Origin: Synechococcus sp. 8F6 | GTDB lineage: Bacteria; Cyanobacteriota; Cyanobacteriia; PCC-6307; Cyanobiaceae | DNA length: 64,000 nt | Direction of reading: 5' to 3' | Assembly: GCF_002252665.1 (NCBI RefSeq) | Contig: NZ_NQKZ01000009.1 | Coordinates: forward strand, 1 to 64,000 | Part shown: positions 1 through 8,259 of the stretch, one piece after another | Layout: every line of letters starts with the position of its first letter | Position numbering within the stretch: position 1 is the first letter of the stretch | Program-made: the position numbers and the translations under genes | Notes under the pieces: generated by a model | The model's database searches: none | Seen by the model: the letters and a program-made list of their open reading frames with translations, nothing else | What the model was told of the DNA's origin: nothing

Positions 1-135
1 TAAGCCAACAGAGGAGCCAAACCCGACCCTGGCGCTACCCTTAATCCAGGCCGCCTGAATAGCAGCCCAGGAGTGACAACTTTCCTGAAAGTCACCGCCT
101 GACCCAGGAAAGCGCCTGAGACTCCCTCCCGAGCA

Positions 136-396
136 TCAGACGCGAAAGACCCGCTGAAGATGGGCGACGGGGTTGCTGGCCTCATCTCCACCAACAACCC
201 AAAACTCAGTGCTGCCGCTTCTGAGGAGGGCGCGGAAGTCATCGGCATCGATCAAAATCCCGCAGTGTTCCGCCAGGGCGACCATCTCCTCTGGGGTGGT
301 GGCGGCATAGAACTCACGCCCCAACTCTGGGTCACCATCCATCCGATACAGGAAGTGATCCAGGGCATCCAGTAGCGGGGACGAGGAGCAATCCAC
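136..396 (-). CDS. Nif11-like domain protein
   Basis: 86 aa from a GTG start. The first 55 residues match the Nif11-like leader fold of picocyanobacterial peptide precursors: a hydrophobic start, then DPELGREFYAATTPEEMVAL, then a helix around 'ILIDADDF'. A GG pair lies near residue 69, but only about 17 residues follow and they contain no Cys, Ser or Thr cluster typical of a lanthipeptide core. No modification enzyme or peptidase-containing transporter is visible nearby. I infer a stand-alone Nif11 protein or an orphan precursor; its function is unknown. Confidence 0.6.
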   Translation of the reverse strand: MDCSSSPLLDALDHFLYRMDGDPELGREFYAATTPEEMVALAEHCGILIDADDFRALLRSGSTEFWVVGGDEASNPVAHLQRVFRV

Positions 397-630
397 CCAG
401 GGTGCTCAACTGATGAGAACCATTATCTGCAACGGCGGGAGTGCCCAACAAATAACTTCACAAGAGCAGCAGCAACGGCCCCCAGGCATCCGCCTCCACT
501 GCCGTCAAATTCTCCCTAAGCCCACTGCTGCTGGGGGTGAGGTGGGGAAGGGTGATCCGGCGACCATCCAGACCAAGCAGAACCAGGTGGATAGCTGTGG
601 GCGATTGATGGACATCCTTGAGTGGGCCTT

Positions 631-1010
631 CTAGGGGTTGAGGTAGGTCACGCACCACTTGCTATCACCGGCATTCACACGGGTGTAGGGAAAGATGCAG
701 GTTTTGCTGGAATTCTCGCCAAGGTAGATGATGTCCTTGTATTCAGGTGCTGCCTGGCACACTTTCCCTTTGCCTGCTAGCAAATAAGCGCCAGGGCAAT
801 TGACACGACTACCGACTCCAACTATGGAGGGGGCAGGTGAGCAGGGTGACGCAGTGCCTGCCGACCTCGTAGCGGAAGTACTGGCAGGTGATGCAGACAG
901 ACCCCGTGCGGGATGGTTTCAGGACATCCCACTCAAGGTCATCCCACTCCTCTGGGTGGGTCAAAGCGGCAGAGGCGGTCACAGCAGCGAGACAAGAACA
1001 TCAGTACTAC
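631..1010 (-). pseudogene. Small cysteine-rich exported protein, frameshifted
   Basis: Two minus-strand frames each read as good protein and join at a run of five G (+ strand 829-833). The first holds a likely signal-peptide end (VTASAALTHPEEW) and a Cys-rich stretch (CITCQYF, GRHCVTLLTC). The second continues with NCPGAYLLAGKGKVCQ and ends KWCVTYLNP just before the stop at 631-633. The N-terminus near 980-1010 also seems to need a frame change. Either this is a decayed gene or the homopolymer is a sequencing error. No family is recognised; the cysteine spacing suggests a small disulfide-bonded secreted protein. Confidence 0.45.
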
Positions 1011-1067
1011 TCCTGATGGGGGCTGAGGTCAAGAAGTCTCCTGAGGCGCCTCACTGGACTGACTGAG

Positions 1068-1301
1068 GTGCCTACGTTTTCAGCAAAGGCACCAGAAGCG
1101 TCGCCTGTGACCACTGAACTGCTACTGGCACTGGGCATACCCACCGCCTATCTGGTGGTCTCCACCCTGCTGCTGCTTCAACGACCTCAGACCCTGCCAC
1201 CACTGCTTCAGCGCCTCAGCACCCGCAGGGCAATCGCCTGGAACACGATGGTGGGACTCTCTATCGGTGTGGGGGCATTGCGATGGGCACTGAATCGGTG
1301 A
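1068..1301 (+). CDS. Small membrane protein (77 aa)
   Basis: 77 aa from a GTG start. One hydrophobic helix lies at about residues 16-37 (ELLLALGIPTAYLVVSTLLL) and a second weaker one near the C-terminus. No family is recognised. The end overlaps the next start by 19 bases, so the three small genes here look translationally coupled. Confidence 0.45.
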   Translation: MPTFSAKAPEASPVTTELLLALGIPTAYLVVSTLLLLQRPQTLPPLLQRLSTRRAIAWNTMVGLSIGVGALRWALNR

Positions 1302-1477
1302 CAACCAATCCCCTGTGGATGCTGGTGCCCTGGGCGGTCTTTGCGATCGCTGCTGGGTTAAAGTTCTGGCGCCTCACCGCCCTGTTCCGCAAGCACCTGC
1401 TGGGGGTCCCCTCACGAACCGAACGCTTCAGGCAGGCACTGGAGAGGATCTGGCAGAAGGATCAGCAGGCGGTGTGA
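1283..1477 (+). CDS. Small membrane protein, paralogue of next gene
   Basis: 64 aa with a hydrophobic segment at about residues 9-25, then a basic tail ending FRQALERIWQKDQQAV. The tail closely matches that of the next gene (FRRALERIWSK), so the two are a tandem duplication. The stop shares one base with the next ATG. Function is not recognised; topology suggests a short inner-membrane protein with a cytoplasmic helical tail. Confidence 0.5.
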   Translation: MGTESVTTNPLWMLVPWAVFAIAAGLKFWRLTALFRKHLLGVPSRTERFRQALERIWQKDQQAV

Positions 1478-1647
1478 TGGACCACCTGAACTGGGGCACC
1501 ATCCAACTGGGATTAGTCGCCCTTGCCTTTGGCGGTCTTCAGGTCTGGTGGATCAGCAGCGTCTTTAGAAGGCGAGAGCTGGCACGACCAATGAGCGAGG
1601 GGCAATTCAGACGGGCACTGGAGCGGATCTGGTCAAAGCGACCCTGA
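1477..1647 (+). CDS. Small membrane protein, paralogue of previous gene
   Basis: 56 aa; the ATG at 1477 overlaps the TGA of the preceding gene. A hydrophobic helix covers about residues 6-25, followed by a basic tail with FRRALERIWSKRP, the same motif as the gene before. A hairpin terminator at 1704-1732 closes the three-gene unit. No family is recognised. Confidence 0.5.
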   Translation: MDHLNWGTIQLGLVALAFGGLQVWWISSVFRRRELARPMSEGQFRRALERIWSKRP

Positions 1648-1703
1648 AAACCCAGCGCATCCACGGTTCGTTACAGAAGTTCATAGAGTGTGCTCTGGTT
1701 ATC

Positions 1704-1732
1704 GAGCGGTCCTGGACGGGTCCGCTTTTTTA
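1704..1732 (+). terminator. Rho-independent terminator
   Basis: A GC stem, AGCGG pairing with CCGCT plus an inner CC/GG across one T-T mismatch, is followed directly by six T. It sits 57 bases after the last of the three small membrane-protein genes. Confidence 0.7.
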
Positions 1733-1787
1733 TTGGGCAACCGTTCTGTAGAGGCGAAATGGTTGCGCTTCTGCCGCCCACAGGCAA

Positions 1788-1961
1788 CTACCGCTGAACC
1801 GACCTCCAGATCCACCAGGCAACCACTGCCACCATCACCCAAGGCACCAGTGTCCTAAAGACCAACAGCACCACCAGAAGCACTAGGGCAGAGACCGCCG
1901 TGCGCTTGGTGAGTGCCTTCGCCTCATCGGTCATGTAGCGCCAGCGGGGGATCAGGGACAT
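1788..1961 (-). CDS. Small membrane protein (57 aa)
   Basis: A 57-aa frame with an ATG start and TAG stop. It begins MSLIPRWRYMTDEAKALTKR and continues into two closely spaced hydrophobic segments (about residues 22-35 and 38-52) ending WWIWRSVQR. The positive-then-hydrophobic layout fits a small membrane protein. It is convergent with the three small membrane genes to its left. No family is recognised. Confidence 0.5.
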   Translation of the reverse strand: MSLIPRWRYMTDEAKALTKRTAVSALVLLVVLLVFRTLVPWVMVAVVAWWIWRSVQR

Positions 1962-2045
1962 TGCTTGGGCAGAAGGGAGGAACTCAGAAAAGCGCCGTGA
2001 AGGTCAGGCATCAAGAGGGGCGTAAATCCGTCCAAAAAGCGCCAC

Positions 2046-2165
2046 ATGGCCCCTATTGAAGAGGAGGAGTGGGTCTATGTGTGGGCTGAGAACATGGTGG
2101 GAAGAGAAGGCGACATCGCAGTTCAGGACGGCGGTGGGATACTGGATGGAAGGTTGATGACTTGA
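2046..2165 (+). CDS. Possible small acidic ORF (39 aa)
   Basis: A short frame with protein-like composition: it starts MAPIEEEEWVYVWAENMVG and ends at a TGA at 2163-2165. The open frame extends back to about 2001 without a better start. It may be the front part of a gene broken before the coding-like frame at 2160-2334. No family is recognised. Confidence 0.25.
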   Translation: MAPIEEEEWVYVWAENMVGREGDIAVQDGGGILDGRLMT

Positions 2166-2334
2166 TGGGTCTTCCTCAAAATCGACCATTAGAGCGAATG
2201 ACCTCCGTACAAAGTTTTATGGCGCGGCTATTGAGTGTGATTACCCTGATAAGTTGGAGGAAGTAACCGCAACCACCTTTATTCCTTGGAAGAGAGATCA
2301 TCTTGACATTGTACATGAAACAGAGGCGCCATGA
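2160..2334 (+). pseudogene. 5'-broken coding fragment
   Basis: This frame has no usable start codon but reads as real protein (ANDLRTKFYGAAIECDYPDK, then FIPWKRDHLDIVHETEAP). Its TGA overlaps the ATG of the next gene at 2331 in an ATGA arrangement, typical of a coupled gene pair. Base composition is clearly more AT-rich than the core genome. I infer the 3' part of a transferred gene whose 5' end was lost or frameshifted. Confidence 0.4.
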
Positions 2335-2672
2335 AACGTAAATGCGTTTGCTGCCAAAAAACCAAACCACTGGACAAAAAACACTTTCAGGTAGTCAAAT
2401 ACTTTACGGACGGGTACTCTTATTACTGTCTTGATTGTGACGAAAAACTCAAGAAGCCAAAGTCAAGGAGCAAAAAGGAATCAAAGTTCCTTAGCGAGAA
2501 GGTAGAGTTCAAGTTGCAGTACAAAGATATATTAGAACTAGCAAAAATTCTTTCGTATTACCAAGGAGAGCTGGAGTCTTCCGTGGATTACGAAGTAGAC
2601 ACTTCAAACATAGAAAGATTAATTAAGAAACTTGAGCATTTTCTGCCTAAAACCAAGGGGGGTAGCACATAG
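2331..2672 (+). CDS. Small zinc-ribbon-like protein
   Basis: 113 aa, lysine-rich and AT-rich. Two CxxC knuckles (CVCC at residues 5-8; CLDC near residue 35) suggest one bound zinc. The C-terminal half is helical and charged (LAKILSYYQGELESSVDYEV). The pattern resembles short phage or mobile-element proteins but no named family is recognised. It overlaps the broken frame before it by 4 bases and is probably part of the transferred fragment that ends near 3046. Confidence 0.5.
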   Translation: MKRKCVCCQKTKPLDKKHFQVVKYFTDGYSYYCLDCDEKLKKPKSRSKKESKFLSEKVEFKLQYKDILELAKILSYYQGELESSVDYEVDTSNIERLIKKLEHFLPKTKGGST

Positions 2673-3046
2673 CACCCTCAAGTGAAGCGAGGGCGCTCAC
2701 TGCAGGATGCCTCGCGCAAGCACCTGTAATCGCAGGGACATGGAGCGATATTGAGAGGCCAAGAAACGAGTTACTCAAAACAGGCACAAAAATAGTTGAA
2801 TCAAAGTGCAAGGAAAAGAACGTTATGTCATACTACGAATTCGAGGATAAGAAGACTGATCGGATCGTGATTTGCATCAACAACATAGACGCCAAAGATC
2901 CCGATGAATACTGGGAAAGCCTTATGCACGAGGCGACTCATGCAATGCATGCATGCACAGGAAACTATGCATTGGATGACAAATTTATTCCAATAGTATA
3001 TAGAGAACTTCAGGCGATTAACCCAACCAGCGTGGAAGACATTCAG
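2666..3046 (+). pseudogene. Metallopeptidase-like fragment (HEATH motif)
   Basis: From the ATG at 2825 the frame reads MSYYEFEDKKTDRIVICIN and then ESLMHEATHAMHAC, a zinc-peptidase type HExxH motif (HEATH) in a helix. Coding-like sequence continues upstream to 2666 with no ATG, GTG or TTG. The sense of the protein stops near ELQAINPTSVEDIQ at about 3046, where the DNA becomes GC-rich and turns into the antisense of an integrase remnant. I infer a gene truncated at both ends by rearrangement. Confidence 0.45.
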
Positions 3047-3245
3047 GTTGGACCACGCCCAGATGCGATCCCACTCCTCCCTCGCCTCCTTGAGGGTGCA
3101 CATGCCCAGACCCTTCAAAGGACTTGCCCCCCCTGGCAACGGACTCAATCACCAAAATCAGGGAATCCCCGACAGATTTGCTCTGTCTGCGCTCAGCCGC
3201 CTTCAGGGCACGAACTTGCGAGTCAGAGAGTGGCGTCTCAGCAAT
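3046..3245 (-). pseudogene. Tyrosine integrase N-terminal remnant
   Basis: Read on the minus strand from about 3245, one frame gives PLSDSQVRALKAAERRQSK, typical of the DUF4102-type N-terminal domain of phage/island integrases. After a frame change near 3110 it continues TLKEAREEWDRIWAWS, matching the next part of the same domain with some sequence lost. No catalytic domain remains. It lies about 125 bases past the 3' end of tRNA-Ser and points away from it, the usual place for an island integrase. Confidence 0.55.
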
Positions 3246-3307
3246 CCAACAACACGTCGCTCGGACACCCCTGTTTTAAGGCGAACAAACCAGGACGATC
3301 CACAAAG

Positions 3308-3341
3308 CAAAAGTCCCACTGCCGCAGGGGAAGTGGGACTT
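3308..3341 (-). terminator. Terminator of tRNA-Ser
   Basis: A perfect 9-bp stem (AGTCCCACT / AGTGGGACT at 3312-3320 and 3332-3340) is followed on the minus strand by TTTTGCTTT. It lies about 30 bases past the 3' end of the tRNA. Confidence 0.7.
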
Positions 3342-3369
3342 AGGCGGTCTTCGCAGGACCTTCTCTATA

Positions 3370-3454
3370 CGGAGAGGGTGGGATTCGAACCCACGGAAGG
3401 TTTCCCTTCAAACGATTTCGAGTCGTTCGCTTTCGACCACTCAGCCACCTCTCC
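3370..3454 (-). tRNA. tRNA-Ser(CGA)
   Basis: An 85-nt type II tRNA on the minus strand. The acceptor arms GGAGAGG and CCTCTCC pair, with discriminator G. The anticodon loop CTCGAAA gives CGA, reading UCG. A long variable arm and the T-loop TTCGAAT are present. CCA is not encoded. The adjacent integrase remnant suggests that its 3' end served as an attachment site. Confidence 0.95.
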
Positions 3455-3489
3455 AACAGCCCGCAGGCCCAGACCACTTTAAGGATCGA

Positions 3490-5463
3490 TCAGCCCCGAG
3501 CAGCCTGCAGGGATCCACTGGAGCCGCTGGCCGCCCAGCCCCCGGGCCAGCCTGGAGGGGTGCCACCGCTGAGCCACACCCGCTCAGCGCCGAGGGCCTG
3601 CAGCTGGACACGCTCACGAGGTGAAGGCCGGAAGCCGAGCCACACGCCATCAAGACGTGCCGGATCACCGGTGTTGGCACGCCCCTGCCAGGCCCAGAGC
3701 GCCTGTCGGTCGGGCAAGAGCAACCAGCGCCAGCGGCCCACCTGCAGCTGCATCGCCCGGCTTTCGATTGCCACCGGGGCGGCACTCAGCCCCCGGCTGG
3801 CCAGGCGCTGGCCGGGCTGAAGCGGCACACTGCCGTCGGCGCTGGCCAGCACCAGGCCGGCTTGCCCCTGCCAGCAGCCCGGCTGCTCGGGGGCCAGGGG
3901 ATCGAGCAACAGAGCCCAGTCGTAGCGCTGCACCCCCAGCCCACGGGCCAGCTGGCTGGCCAAACTGCAGCTGAAGCCATCGGCCGAGCTGCTCACCAGC
4001 GCCGCCCGGCCGCGATGCCGCGCCACCAGCAGATCCAGCCGCCCCTGGTGCACCAGCAGCAGCTGGTCGGCACCCAGCAGGCTGAGATGAACCGCCGCCA
4101 CCAGGGTGAGCAGCCCCACGCCCAGCAGCCGCCAGCGCCGGGTCAGGCCCGGCACCGCCAGGGCGATCACGGCCAAGGCCAGCAACAGCACCAGCCACGG
4201 CGCCGGCCGGCCCAGCTGCCACTGGGCCATGGGCAGGGCCGCAAAGGCCTTCACCACCAGCACCAACAGCCGACACAGCCAGTCGATGGGCACGGTGGCC
4301 AGGGGCAGCAACGGCGGTAGCAGCACCGCCAAACAAGCGAGCGCCATCGCTCCCAGGGTGAGGGGCGTCAGCAGCGGCGCCACCACCAGGTTGGCGGGCA
4401 CGGCATAGAGCGGCACCACACCGAAATGCAGCAGCTGCAGCGGCAGGGTGTAGAGCGAAGCCGCCAGAGGCACCGCGGTGGCAACCGCCAACCAGCCCGG
4501 CAGCCAGCGGCGCATCCCCAACTCCAGGGGCCGGGCCGAGATCACCAGGGCAGCAGTGGCCACCACGCTCAGCTGAAAACCCACATCCAGCAGCCAGTCG
4601 GGCCGGGCCAGCAGCAGCACCAAAGCACTGGCCGCCAGGATCCCCAAGGGCCTGCTGCGGTGGCCGCTCTCCACCACTCCCAATGCCAGCGCCCCCATCA
4701 ACACCGCGCGCAGCACCGAAGGCTGGGGCCCAGCCAGCAGCACGAACAACCCCATCGCCGCCGCGGCCAGGCCCAAGCGGCCCAAGCGCGGCAGCCGGGA
4801 GCCCAGCGGCAGCACCACCCCCAGCAACACCGACAGGTGAAATCCCGAGGCGGCCAGGGCATGGGAGAGGCCCGAGGCCCGGAAGGCTTCGCGCAGCTCC
4901 AGCGGCAGCGGCACCACCGCACTGCCCAGCACCAGGGCAGCGAGTACGCCACCGCGGTCGGGGCCAGCCTGCTGGATCAGGGCCCGGGCCATGCGGCGGC
5001 GCAGATCCGCCACCGGCGTGGCGGGGCGCTGCAACACGGTGAAATCCTGCACCTGCAGCTGGCTGAAAGCCCCCTGGCGGGCCAAACGCTCGGCAGGGGC
5101 AGACAGCAGCGGATGCGGCGAGCTCTGGGGTTGGCGCAAGCGGCCCTGCACCTGCAGGCGCCAACCCTCCTGGAGCGGCGGGCACTCCTGAAAACGCAGT
5201 TCGGTGCGGCCCACGGGCAACTGCAGCAGGGCCCGGCAGGCGCCGGCGCCACCGCTGGGGATCGGGCCACCGCTGGGCACCAGATCACCCAGCAGGGTGC
5301 CCCGCAGCTCCAGCTCCACCGGTGTGTCCGCCGCTGCCTGCAGCCGCAGCACCGGATCGCCAGCTGCCGGGGCCAGCGGGGTGAAGGCCACCAGCGCCAC
5401 CCGCAACAGCAGCAGCGCCAGCAGCAGCCCCCAGAGCAGCGATTTCAGCGGACACTTGGCCAA
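3490..5463 (-). CDS. comEC: ComEC/Rec2-type DNA uptake channel
   Basis: 657 aa multi-pass membrane protein of the competence family that moves single-stranded DNA across the inner membrane. It has an N-terminal hydrophobic pair, an OB-like region (about residues 40-150), then the competence core with the hallmark SGLSHALAASGFHLSV near residue 195 and many membrane helices. The C-terminal soluble region (about residues 460-640) has no HxHxDH metallo-beta-lactamase motif, so any nuclease activity there is doubtful. It lies downstream of glyQ on the same strand; the type IV pilin genes at 19.7-24.6 kb could be its partners. Confidence 0.85.
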   Translation of the reverse strand: MAKCPLKSLLWGLLLALLLLRVALVAFTPLAPAAGDPVLRLQAAADTPVELELRGTLLGDLVPSGGPIPSGGAGACRALLQLPVGRTELRFQECPPLQEGWRLQVQGRLRQPQSSPHPLLSAPAERLARQGAFSQLQVQDFTVLQRPATPVADLRRRMARALIQQAGPDRGGVLAALVLGSAVVPLPLELREAFRASGLSHALAASGFHLSVLLGVVLPLGSRLPRLGRLGLAAAAMGLFVLLAGPQPSVLRAVLMGALALGVVESGHRSRPLGILAASALVLLLARPDWLLDVGFQLSVVATAALVISARPLELGMRRWLPGWLAVATAVPLAASLYTLPLQLLHFGVVPLYAVPANLVVAPLLTPLTLGAMALACLAVLLPPLLPLATVPIDWLCRLLVLVVKAFAALPMAQWQLGRPAPWLVLLLALAVIALAVPGLTRRWRLLGVGLLTLVAAVHLSLLGADQLLLVHQGRLDLLVARHRGRAALVSSSADGFSCSLASQLARGLGVQRYDWALLLDPLAPEQPGCWQGQAGLVLASADGSVPLQPGQRLASRGLSAAPVAIESRAMQLQVGRWRWLLLPDRQALWAWQGRANTGDPARLDGVWLGFRPSPRERVQLQALGAERVWLSGGTPPGWPGGWAASGSSGSLQAARG

Positions 5464-5521
5464 CGGTTTGCACCTGGCTGCAACCCGCTCAGGGTTCCCA
5501 CGGAGCGCCCAGAAGACCGAC

Positions 5522-5716
5522 CTAAAAACGCGGAATCTTCAGCAGCAGATCGCACACCTCCCGGCTGGGCATCTGCTGGCCCAGCAGCGGCGCCACCAGG
5601 CCGGCCACGGGCCGCAGGCGGCACGGCCACACAGCCCGCTCACTGAGGCGTCCCAACTGGAAGCTGCCGCCGGCGAGCACGGCCACCAGCAGGGTGCGCT
5701 GCAGCAGACGCCTCAC
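5522..5716 (-). CDS. Small protein coupled to glyQ
   Basis: 64 aa from a GTG that overlaps the glyQ stop (GTGA). A hydrophobic N-terminus ([13 protein letters not shown]) suggests a signal anchor. The rest is basic with two Cys and ends LLLKIPRF. No family is recognised. The overlap argues for translation coupled to glyQ. Confidence 0.5.
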   Translation of the reverse strand: MRRLLQRTLLVAVLAGGSFQLGRLSERAVWPCRLRPVAGLVAPLLGQQMPSREVCDLLLKIPRF

Positions 5717-6633
5717 GGCGCAGCAGCAGCAGCGCCTTGGGCCACCATCTCGGGCTGGCGTTTGGCCGAATCCAGCAGCGGGAAACCCAGGGCCTCGCGC
5801 TCCGCCAGCCAGGCCTCCGCCACCTGACGGGCCAGGGTGCGGATGCGGCCGATGGTGGCGGTGCGCTCGGTGACGGAGATCACGCCGCGGGCCTCCAGCA
5901 GGTTGAAGGTGTGGCTGCACTTGAGCACGAAATCCAGCGCCGGAGCCGGCAGCTGCTTGGCCACCAGATCCGCCGCCTCGGCCTCATAGATGGCAAACAG
6001 CTGCTTGAGCCGCTCGGGGTTGGAGGCTTCGAAGTTGTAAGTGCACTGGCCCTTCTCAAACGGCAGCCAGATGTCGCCGTAGGAGCGGTTGCCATCCCAG
6101 GAGAGATCCCAGATGCTCTCCACATCCTGCAGATACATGGCCAGGCGCTCGAGGCCGTAGGTGATCTCAATCGACACCGGCCGGCAGTCGAGGCCGCCGC
6201 ACTGCTGGAAGTAGGTGAACTGGGTCACCTCCATGCCATCGAGCCACACCTCCCAGCCCACACCCCAGGCCCCGAGGGTGGGCGATTCCCAGTTGTCTTC
6301 GACGAAGCGGATGTCGTGGTCCTTGGCGCGGATGCCGAGCGCCTCCAGCGAAGCCAGGTAGGTCTCCTGAATGCCGTCGGGGCTGGGCTTGATCAGCACC
6401 TGGTATTGGAAATAGTGCTGGGCCCGATTGGGGTTGTCGCCGTAGCGGCCGTCGGTGGGGCGGCGGCAGGGCTCGGGGTAGGCCACCGCCCAGGGCTCGG
6501 GGCCGATCGCCCGCAGCACCGTGTGGGGGCTCATCGTGCCGGCGCCCTTTTCAGTGTCGTAGGGCTGCAGGATCAAGCAGCCGCGCTCAGCCCAGAAGCC
6601 GTTGAGGGTGCTGATGATGTCCTGAAAGTTCAC
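5713..6633 (-). CDS. glyQ: Glycyl-tRNA synthetase alpha subunit
   Basis: 306 aa, normal length for the catalytic alpha subunit of the bacterial alpha2beta2 enzyme that charges tRNA-Gly. It starts (GTG) with [18 protein letters not shown] and contains [17 protein letters not shown], the class II motif region FTYFQQCGG, and [14 protein letters not shown]. The start at 6633 was chosen because upstream sequence does not resemble the family. The beta subunit is not in the window. Confidence 0.95.
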   Translation of the reverse strand: MNFQDIISTLNGFWAERGCLILQPYDTEKGAGTMSPHTVLRAIGPEPWAVAYPEPCRRPTDGRYGDNPNRAQHYFQYQVLIKPSPDGIQETYLASLEALGIRAKDHDIRFVEDNWESPTLGAWGVGWEVWLDGMEVTQFTYFQQCGGLDCRPVSIEITYGLERLAMYLQDVESIWDLSWDGNRSYGDIWLPFEKGQCTYNFEASNPERLKQLFAIYEAEAADLVAKQLPAPALDFVLKCSHTFNLLEARGVISVTERTATIGRIRTLARQVAEAWLAEREALGFPLLDSAKRQPEMVAQGAAAAAP

Positions 6634-6727
6634 GGGCTGGCAGCAACAAGATTCGAGGATCGACCCGCAGGCCGTGAACCTCTGATGATCCCAGAAGGGC
6701 TGGCGGTGTGGCAGGAGGCGTCCAAGC

Positions 6728-7516
6728 TCATGGGGCGTTGAGCAGGCGGTCGAACGATGCCGGCACCACGTCGCCGGCGAGGGCAAGGCTCTCAAACAGC
6801 TCCACGGGGAGCGCTTCGCTCCACAGCCAGCCCTGGCCCTGGTTGACCCCATGGTTGCGGAGGAAGCTGGCTTCCGCTTCCGTTTCCACGCCCTCCGCGC
6901 AAACCTCCACCCCGATGGCGTGGCAGCCCGACACCACCCACTTCACAAACCGCTGACGGAAGCCATCCACATCAACGCCCGCGACGATCGAGCGATCCAG
7001 CTTGAGCTTGCTGAAGTGCAGATTCAGCATGTGGGAGAGGGGTGCATCGCCGGTGCCGAAATCATCAACAGCGATCGTGTGCAGGTCTGCGAGCTCGTGG
7101 ATGAATGACAACGCATGCTGATCCGCCACACCAGACTCGGTCACCTCCACCACAAGCCGTCGGCCGATGCGACGACGCAGGCTGTCGAGATCACCAAGCT
7201 CCCGGGAGATCGGCCTGAAAAACATCAACCCGGAGCCGATGAACTGGCAGGACAGGTTGACCGACAACCACAGGTGGGACGGCAAGCGGTCGAGGGCCTG
7301 CAAGGCAACAATAAAAGAGTCCTGCGTCACCGCAATGTTCAGATCCGGATCCACCTCCAGGGCCTGAATGTCTGCCGCCGTTGGCTGCGCATTGTTGGGA
7401 CGCCACAGCACCTCGCCGCCGCAAATACGCCCTGAGGTCAGATCAATGATGGGCTGGATGTGAAACGTTGCCAAAGCCCTCAAACGATGGCCCACAACAA
7501 TCGGGCCGATTGGCAA
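6728..7516 (-). CDS. EAL-domain cyclic-di-GMP phosphodiesterase-like protein
   Basis: 262 aa, essentially one EAL domain with no sensory partner. Signature positions: the EAL motif is EVL (GGEVLWRP), then [30 protein letters not shown] and CAEGVETE. These keep the usual metal- and substrate-binding acidic residues, so hydrolysis of c-di-GMP is plausible; the final loop (QGWLWSEAL) departs from consensus. The start is TTG at 7516, or a GTG seven codons later. c-di-GMP often controls type IV pili, but no direct link is visible. Confidence 0.8.
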   Translation of the reverse strand: MPIGPIVVGHRLRALATFHIQPIIDLTSGRICGGEVLWRPNNAQPTAADIQALEVDPDLNIAVTQDSFIVALQALDRLPSHLWLSVNLSCQFIGSGLMFFRPISRELGDLDSLRRRIGRRLVVEVTESGVADQHALSFIHELADLHTIAVDDFGTGDAPLSHMLNLHFSKLKLDRSIVAGVDVDGFRQRFVKWVVSGCHAIGVEVCAEGVETEAEASFLRNHGVNQGQGWLWSEALPVELFESLALAGDVVPASFDRLLNAP

Positions 7517-7554
7517 AGACTAATCAACCCTGACAGCCAGCAAGTTGCTTGGTG

Positions 7555-8259
7555 TCAAGCCACCAGCTCCAGTAGCCCCATCAGGCCGCCGGCCAGGGGG
7601 CGATGGCGCGCCGCGCTGAAGCCCGCCTGCCGAGCCAGGGCCTCCTGCTCGAGCCCGGTGGGAAACCGCTGCAGGCTGTCTTCGAGGTAGGCGTAGTGCT
7701 CCGGAATGCCGAACTGCTCGGCGGTGGGCACCACCAGACGGCGCAGAACCAAGCGCTGAAAGCGCGCCGCCACCCCACTGGGCCGGTTGAAATCGAGCAC
7801 CGCCGCCCGGCCGCCGTCGCGCAGCAACCGCCGCAGCTCCCGCAGGCCAGCGCCCGGATCGGCGAGGTTGCGCAGGCCGTAGGCGATCACGGCCCCATCG
7901 CAACTGGCGCTCGCCAAGCCGGTGGCCAGGGCGTCGCCCTGTTGCCAGCGCAGCGGCAGCCAGGGCTGGGCGGCGCCGCGCCGGGCCGCCACCCCAAGGG
8001 GAGCCACTGCCGCATCGATTCCGAGCACGGAGCCCCCCGGCCGCACCCGGGCCGCCAGCACCAGCGCCAGATCGCCGGTGCCGCAGCAGAGATCGATCAG
8101 CTGCTGGCCGGGGCGGGGCTGCAGCCAGGCGATCGCCTGGCGCTTCCAGAGCCGGTGCAAGCCGAAGCTGAGCAGATCGTTGAGCTGGTCGTAGCGGGGA
8201 GCAATCTGTTCAAACAGCTCCTGCACCGACGCCGGATCACCCGGCTTAAAGCTGACCAT
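7555..8259 (-). CDS. menG: Demethylphylloquinone / UbiE-family methyltransferase
   Basis: 234 aa SAM-dependent methyltransferase with the UbiE/MenG motifs: FEQIAPRYDQLNDLLSFG near the N-terminus, the SAM loop DLCCGTGDL, and VIAYGLRNL. In cyanobacteria this enzyme does the last methylation of phylloquinone, the photosystem I electron carrier. The ATG at 8259 (MVSFKPGD) fits the family; it overlaps the upstream small membrane gene by 14 bases, suggesting one transcript. Confidence 0.9.
   Translation of the reverse strand: MVSFKPGDPASVQELFEQIAPRYDQLNDLLSFGLHRLWKRQAIAWLQPRPGQQLIDLCCGTGDLALVLAARVRPGGSVLGIDAAVAPLGVAARRGAAQPWLPLRWQQGDALATGLASASCDGAVIAYGLRNLADPGAGLRELRRLLRDGGRAAVLDFNRPSGVAARFQRLVLRRLVVPTAEQFGIPEHYAYLEDSLQRFPTGLEQEALARQAGFSAARHRPLAGGLMGLLELVA

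Noticed and set aside
458-658. 66-codon minus-strand frame between the Nif11 gene and the Cys-rich remnant
   Set aside because: It overlaps the end of the Cys-rich gene, has no motif and ends in a low-complexity Leu run.
2828-3148. 106-codon minus-strand frame across the island fragments
   Set aside because: Only its first 35 codons make sense, as the second part of the integrase remnant; the rest is antisense to the metallopeptidase fragment.
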